This document shows, piece after piece, positions 60,332-64,000 of a stretch of 64,000 nucleotides of DNA (its first letter is position 1; the number at the start of each line of letters is the position of its first letter). Position numbers and translations under genes: made by a program. The stretch spans positions 186,001-250,000 of the forward strand of contig NZ_QGTG01000008.1 of assembly GCF_003182155.1 (NCBI RefSeq), in the 5' to 3' direction. The DNA comes from Chitinophaga sp. S165 (GTDB taxonomy: Bacteria > Bacteroidota > Bacteroidia > Chitinophagales > Chitinophagaceae). The notes below the pieces were generated by a model that saw only the letters and a list, made by a program, of their open reading frames with translations, was not told the origin of the DNA and did no database searches.

Positions 60332-60838
60332 GTACCGCTCTTTTAATATCCTGAGGTGATGTAACTCATGACCCGGGATCATATAGGCGATTGACCTTAC
60401 TGAGAGAGGATGGTTGTTCGAGGTGCCGATAAAGCTCTCCTTCTCCGGCTTCAAATGACGTAACAAGTATATTGACGATTGACGTACCACCCTGAATTCA
60501 TCTGCCAGGTCCTGCAATGTGCGGTCATTGGCAAATGAATTCAGGACGTAATCGTCCTGCTCAAAGCCTGGTAACCCCTGTTGCTCTCCACGGGCAAAAC
60601 ATAATAGCCGGTAGGCAAATACTCTTTCTGAATCGATCATGTGCCCCAGCGTCTCCTTAATGGTCCATTTACCCGGAGCATAGGCGTAATCAGCTTTTTC
60701 TTCCGGAATAGCAGTAAAAAAAGCGTAGGTGCTGTCTCTCAGTTCTTCGAGGATGGCAGGAACTTCAGCGTTTCCAACGTAGTTGATGTAGTCGCCCTGG
60801 TAGGGTTGAAATTCGCCAGGTTGAGGTTTGGATATCAT
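60305..60838 (-). CDS. DinB-family putative metalloenzyme
   Basis: I take the ATG at 60838 (MISKPQPGEFQPYQGDYINY, 177 aa); an open frame extends upstream for 48 codons but looks noncoding and runs into the rhomboid promoter. The four-helix DinB fold is suggested by KWTIKETLGHMIDSERVFAY near residue 60 and the metal-binding histidines in IPGHELHHLRILKERY near the C-terminus, with the first ligand His in GHMIDSE. DinB-like enzymes include thiol-dependent transferases; the activity here is unknown. It is convergent with the phosphodiesterase gene and divergent from the rhomboid gene. Confidence 0.85.
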   Translation of the reverse strand: MISKPQPGEFQPYQGDYINYVGNAEVPAILEELRDSTYAFFTAIPEEKADYAYAPGKWTIKETLGHMIDSERVFAYRLLCFARGEQQGLPGFEQDDYVLNSFANDRTLQDLADEFRVVRQSSIYLLRHLKPEKESFIGTSNNHPLSVRSIAYMIPGHELHHLRILKERYLPGLGIQI

Positions 60839-60985
60839 GGGTGCGATTTTTGCTAATATTAAATAAAAATCGCTAAAGCGCGAATTCGTGGCGGCAGATT
60901 TGGATATATTTGCATTAATCACAATATTGCAGTGGGCAAGATTATCCGGCTGACGCTCCCTATAGTTATTAAAAACCCGCATTGA

Positions 60986-61834
60986 ATGGCATACATTGGT
61001 CTCATTAACCTGTTACTGATTGTTGTAAACATTGTAGTGTCATACAAAGGATTGAAAGACCATTCCTTTTTTGACAAGTATTCCTTTGAAGTGGATAACA
61101 TCCTCGTATACAAGGATTACAAGCGGATGGTGACATCAGGTTTCCTGCATGTCAGCTGGATGCATTTGTTCTTCAACATGCTTTCTCTTTACGTCTTTAG
61201 CACCAGCCTGGAATTGCGGATGGGACCATCCAGTTTCCTGACGCTTTATTTTGCCAGTCTGATAGGCGGTAATTTATTGTCATTACTGATACACCGGAAC
61301 CACGGTGATTACAGTGCGGTAGGCGCTTCGGGTGCAGTGTGTGGAATTATATTCGCCTCTATCGCCTTGTTTCCCGAAATGAGGTTAAGCTTTTTCGGAT
61401 TGCCGTTCTTCTCCATTCCTGCCTGGGCATTTGGCGTACTTTACGTACTGTATTCCATTTATGGTATCAGGTCAAAGAAGGATAATATCGGGCATGAAGC
61501 GCATCTCGGGGGTGCACTTATTGGCATGCTGGTGGCGCTGTGTATGGTGCCGGAAGCAATTGCGGAAAATTATCCCACTATACTGTCCATTCTTCTCCCG
61601 GGATCACTGGCCGTGTACCTGATCATCACCCGCCCGCACCTGCTGCTTGTGGACAACCAGTATTTCAAGACGCATATCGGCGATTATGATATTGACGACA
61701 GGTATAACCTTCAGCGTATGGACCGTCAGCAGGAGATCGATTTCTTACTGGAGAAGATCCATAAGACGGGCATTAAAAGCCTTACAAGAAAAGAAAGGGA
61801 AACATTGGAGAGGTATTCCCAATCGGTGAATTAG
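60986..61834 (+). CDS. Rhomboid family intramembrane serine protease
   Basis: The 282-residue membrane protein has six or seven hydrophobic segments. The catalytic serine motif GASGAVCGI is near residue 113 and the histidine is in NIGHEAHLGGALIG near residue 170. Other family marks are VTSGFLHVSWMHLFFNMLSL near residue 49 and YFASLIGGNLLS near 90. Rhomboids cleave membrane proteins within the bilayer. The C-terminal 60 residues (from about 222) form a charged cytoplasmic tail (DDRYNLQRMDRQQEIDFLLE). A GAGAGGT/ACCTCTC inverted repeat spans the stop codon. Confidence 0.93.
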   Translation: MAYIGLINLLLIVVNIVVSYKGLKDHSFFDKYSFEVDNILVYKDYKRMVTSGFLHVSWMHLFFNMLSLYVFSTSLELRMGPSSFLTLYFASLIGGNLLSLLIHRNHGDYSAVGASGAVCGIIFASIALFPEMRLSFFGLPFFSIPAWAFGVLYVLYSIYGIRSKKDNIGHEAHLGGALIGMLVALCMVPEAIAENYPTILSILLPGSLAVYLIITRPHLLLVDNQYFKTHIGDYDIDDRYNLQRMDRQQEIDFLLEKIHKTGIKSLTRKERETLERYSQSVN

Positions 61835-61928
61835 GCACCTCTCGTGAAATAATTTTATCTGAACAATGCAAAGTAATGGCCCTGTTGATCACTCAGATGA
61901 CTGAAGGCCTCCTATCGTCTCCCAGTGC

Positions 61929-62105
61929 TCATTTCTTAACTTGCAGGAGTTTTCGAAATGCTCTTCGTAGATATCCATTGAGTTTATATTTATTATCCTC
62001 TAATATATATCTTTGTGCTTTCGAAACAAAGGGTTCATAATTTCTTAAAATGGTCTGAGAAAAGAAGGAGAGAAGAAGCAGAGACCAGAAGACAATATCC
62101 CCCAT
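61929..62105 (-). CDS. Possible small membrane protein (58 aa)
   Basis: This short open frame in the 284-nt gap between the rhomboid gene and the DUF2459-like gene reads MGDIVFWSLLLLSFFSQTIL at its start and ends in a basic amphipathic stretch (NGYLRRAFRKLLQVKK). The shape, one membrane helix plus a positive tail, is that of a genuine small membrane protein, but there is no supporting motif. A longer start at 62141 would overlap the divergent gene. Real or chance cannot be decided here. Confidence 0.3.
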   Translation of the reverse strand: MGDIVFWSLLLLSFFSQTILRNYEPFVSKAQRYILEDNKYKLNGYLRRAFRKLLQVKK

Positions 62106-62118
62106 AAATACCAACAGC

Positions 62119-62793
62119 TTGAAGAAGACATTAAAGATCATTGCGTGGACGATCCTGACGCCCGTATTACTGATCGCCCTGTACCTGGGAGCAGCTTATG
62201 TATTGTCCCGTATCTCCGTAGAAAAGGAGCAAACAGCAAATGCAGACATTCCGCTGTATATTCTTACCAATGGCGTACATACCGACCTGGTAATGCCTGT
62301 GCGTAATCAGCAGATAGACTGGAGCAAGGAGGTGCTTTTTGCAAATACCAAAGGCAACGATACAAGCGCTCAATGGATCGCATTCGGCTGGGGCGATAAA
62401 GGTTTCTACCTTGAAACGCCCACCTGGGCAGATCTCAAGTTCAGCACTGCTTTTAAAGCTGCTACGGGATTAAGTACGTCTGCTATTCATGCTACCTACT
62501 ACCGTGGTGTTAAAGAAGGCAACGATTGTATCCGGATGGATGTTGACAGTGCTCAGTATGCAAGATTGATCAGTTACATCCGGGAGAGTTTTGACAGGGA
62601 TGCCAGCGGGAATATTATACATATTGTCACCGATGCTAATTATGGCAGGACAGATGCGTTTTACGAGGCCAAAGGCAGTTACAGCCTGTTTCATACCTGC
62701 AATACCTGGACTAATAGCGGCTTGAAAAGCTGCGGACAAAAGGCTTGTCTGTGGACGCCTTTCGATAAAGGCATTTTCTACCAGTACAGGTAA
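62119..62793 (+). CDS. TIGR02117/DUF2459 family membrane-anchored protein
   Basis: The start is a TTG (62119) giving MKKTLKIIAWTILTPVLLIA, a signal anchor; no ATG alternative exists before the conserved part. The 224-residue protein shows TNGVHTDLVMPVRNQQIDW near residue 51, IAFGWGDKGFYLETPTW near 90, RMDVDSAQYARLISYI near 133 and a C-terminal cysteine-rich HTCNTWTNSGLKSCGQKACL near 190. This fits TIGR02117, seen as single genes in many bacteria, with a cysteine and histidine arrangement like an amidase or peptidase. Activity is not established. A bidirectional terminator follows. Confidence 0.85.
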   Translation: MKKTLKIIAWTILTPVLLIALYLGAAYVLSRISVEKEQTANADIPLYILTNGVHTDLVMPVRNQQIDWSKEVLFANTKGNDTSAQWIAFGWGDKGFYLETPTWADLKFSTAFKAATGLSTSAIHATYYRGVKEGNDCIRMDVDSAQYARLISYIRESFDRDASGNIIHIVTDANYGRTDAFYEAKGSYSLFHTCNTWTNSGLKSCGQKACLWTPFDKGIFYQYR

Positions 62794-62803
62794 GGTTATA
62801 AAA

Positions 62804-62841
62804 AAGGGGATTGCAGCAATGACTACAATCCCCTTCCTTTT
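62804..62841. terminator. Bidirectional terminator
   Basis: AAGGGGATTG (62804-62813) pairs perfectly with CAATCCCCTT (62826-62835) around a 12-nt loop. It has CCTTTTATT on the right and an A-run on the left, serving the DUF2459-like gene and the convergent S41 peptidase gene. Confidence 0.8.
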
Positions 62842-62859
62842 ATTGAATATTACAATTGC

Positions 62860-63909
62860 TTATTTCGTTTTTGCAGTTGCTTCATCCTGTTCTTTTTTGA
62901 TGATGCTTTCAGCTTCAGTTCTTGCATCATCACCCTTTACAGGTACATCGGGAATTACGCCGATACCTTCCCATCCTTCTTCTGAACCTGGTGCTGCTAC
63001 CATCTTCACCGGCAGGAACACTACCAGGTTTTCTTTCAATGGTATCATGGTGCCTGCAATACCGGCACCGGCAGTTGTATCGCCGATAACAGTAGCCCTG
63101 TGCATCTTTTGCATAGCGAAAGCGAAACCTTCAGTTGCAGATGCTGTGCGTTTATTTACCAGTATATACAATTTGCTGTCCGGCATTCTTTTACCGGGAA
63201 CGAAAGGATATGTCCATTCCTGGATATCGTTTTTCCTGTCTTTGTGATAACCGTGCAGGTAATAACGTTCATCACCTGCATTAAAGAAATAGCCTGCAAG
63301 GAAGCGGCCCATCATACCGGTACCACCACCGTTATCCCTGATGTCGATGATAATGTTCTTTGAGTAGGCTGCCATATTCATAGCGCTGGCGGCCATTTCA
63401 AAAGCTTCCTGATCGCCGTGGAAGCCGCCTGATATCTTGATATAGGCAGTGGATGTTTTCCTGTTCAGTTCAACGGCATCAAAACCATAGTTGTTCTGCC
63501 GCTGCTTTTCAAGCTCCTTCTTTGCGTCTTCCGGAGTGCTTGTATTGGTCACTGTTCGCGTAAGCCGGTCGAAATAGTCTTTGCTGAAGAATATAGTCAG
63601 ATGCACATCTTTATGCACATCACGCAGGTCTTTTGTGATCTTTTTTGCAAGTTGCTCAGCTGTGAGGTCCTGGTAAGCTTTCTTCGCCTCCTGGCTTTTT
63701 AAGGTAGCGATATATTTCTTTGATATATCGGGGAAAGGATAACTTTCATCAAGTCCATGACTGATCTTTTCGAGGATCTCATGTGTGGCTTCTTTGCTCA
63801 CTACAGCAGGAGCTTCCTTTGTTGCTGCCGTTTGTGTTTGTGCAGACATGAACAAAGGAAGGGAGAGTAAGCCCATCAGGGCTAAAGGTTTATAGCAATT
63901 TAGTTTCAT
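62860..63909 (-). CDS. S41 family (tail-specific) peptidase, secreted
   Basis: The 349-residue protein has a signal peptide (MKLNCYKPLALMGLLSLPLF, then MSAQ). The S41 core shows the beta strand NRKTSTAYIKISGGF near residue 150, IIIDIRDNGGGTGMMGRFLA near 187, and LYILVNKRTASATEGFAFAM near 248 with the nucleophile serine. VIGDTTAGAGIAGTM near 275 is also typical. There is no evident PDZ domain; the N-terminal helical part (residues 40-110) replaces it, as in the IRBP/tricorn-like branch. Substrate is unknown. It ends next to a bidirectional terminator and follows another minus-strand gene by 17 nt. Confidence 0.9.
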   Translation of the reverse strand: MKLNCYKPLALMGLLSLPLFMSAQTQTAATKEAPAVVSKEATHEILEKISHGLDESYPFPDISKKYIATLKSQEAKKAYQDLTAEQLAKKITKDLRDVHKDVHLTIFFSKDYFDRLTRTVTNTSTPEDAKKELEKQRQNNYGFDAVELNRKTSTAYIKISGGFHGDQEAFEMAASAMNMAAYSKNIIIDIRDNGGGTGMMGRFLAGYFFNAGDERYYLHGYHKDRKNDIQEWTYPFVPGKRMPDSKLYILVNKRTASATEGFAFAMQKMHRATVIGDTTAGAGIAGTMIPLKENLVVFLPVKMVAAPGSEEGWEGIGVIPDVPVKGDDARTEAESIIKKEQDEATAKTK

Positions 63910-63926
63910 ACGAAGTTGTAAGTAGG

Positions 63927-64000
63927 TTAGTTGATCAGCAGCTTCTTTTTATCCATCGCTTGTTCATATTCATCCGGATATATGGTGAAGTCTTTATCTG
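63927..64000 (-). CDS. C-terminal 23 residues of an unidentified protein (partial)
   Basis: The minus strand at the window edge reads DKDFTIYPDEYEQAMDKKKL, then LIN and a TAA stop at 63927-63929. The rest lies outside the window. It ends 17 nt before the S41 peptidase start, so the two genes are probably in one operon. Too little is visible for identification. Confidence 0.5.
   Translation of the reverse strand, partial: DKDFTIYPDEYEQAMDKKKLLIN

Noticed and set aside
61808..61843. GAGAGGT/ACCTCTC hairpin spanning the rhomboid stop codon as a terminator
   Set aside because: The 7-bp stem has a 22-nt loop and no adjacent T-run; too weak to call.

Overview
The window looks like a chromosomal segment of a Bacteroidota bacterium, most likely Chitinophaga or a close relative in Chitinophagaceae. 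The evidence is two SusC/SusD pairs, an ECF sigma/FecR/SusC cassette, several secreted glycoside hydrolases, weak ribosome binding sites, and promoters of the Bacteroidota -33/-7 type (TTTG, about 20 nt, TAnnTTTG). I saw no tRNA, rRNA, CRISPR array, transposase or prophage gene.

Layout. 1-11.3 kb is mostly housekeeping: a truncated M14 carboxypeptidase, a small conserved protein, ribosomal protein S20 (rpsT), the 2-oxoglutarate dehydrogenase pair sucA-sucB, an RsmB-type RNA methyltransferase, a lipoprotein and mnmA. 11.5-26.3 kb is a nearly complete hexuronate and pectin-oligomer catabolic island: uxaB-uxaC-kdgK-kdgA, exuT, uxaA on the opposite strand, kduI-DUF4861-kduD-lacI, then GH88-DUF2264. 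Matching LacI-type palindromes lie in front of exuT, of kduI and (degenerate) of the GH88 gene, so the lacI gene inside the island probably controls them. Together the genes take galacturonate, glucuronate and unsaturated uronates to 2-keto-3-deoxygluconate, then to pyruvate and glyceraldehyde-3-phosphate. No SusC/SusD pair or polysaccharide lyase lies in this island.

26.3-30.4 kb holds an overlapping three-gene signalling operon on the minus strand (membrane protein, histidine kinase, response regulator) and two unrecognised proteins, separated by a 766-nt gap that ends in an orphan terminator. 30.5-37.7 kb has a GH92 alpha-mannosidase, proB-proA, and a fusion of GH9 with a polysaccharide deacetylase. 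37.8-46.8 kb reads as one cluster: sodium:solute symporter, murQ, anmK, a DeoR regulator, SusC and SusD. This suggests scavenging or recycling of anhydro-MurNAc and peptidoglycan fragments.

46.9-52.3 kb carries a GH29 fucosidase, a c-type cytochrome, a small membrane protein and several small secreted or unknown proteins. 52.5-60.3 kb is an ECF sigma / FecR / STN-SusC / SusD / phosphodiesterase operon. The end holds DinB-like, rhomboid, DUF2459-like and S41 peptidase genes.

The signals least explained by the genes are three intergenic arrays of degenerate direct repeats with an 11-bp period (1.90-1.93, 2.01-2.07 and 49.62-49.73 kb), a long imperfect hairpin between kdgA and exuT, and the orphan terminator near 29.8 kb.
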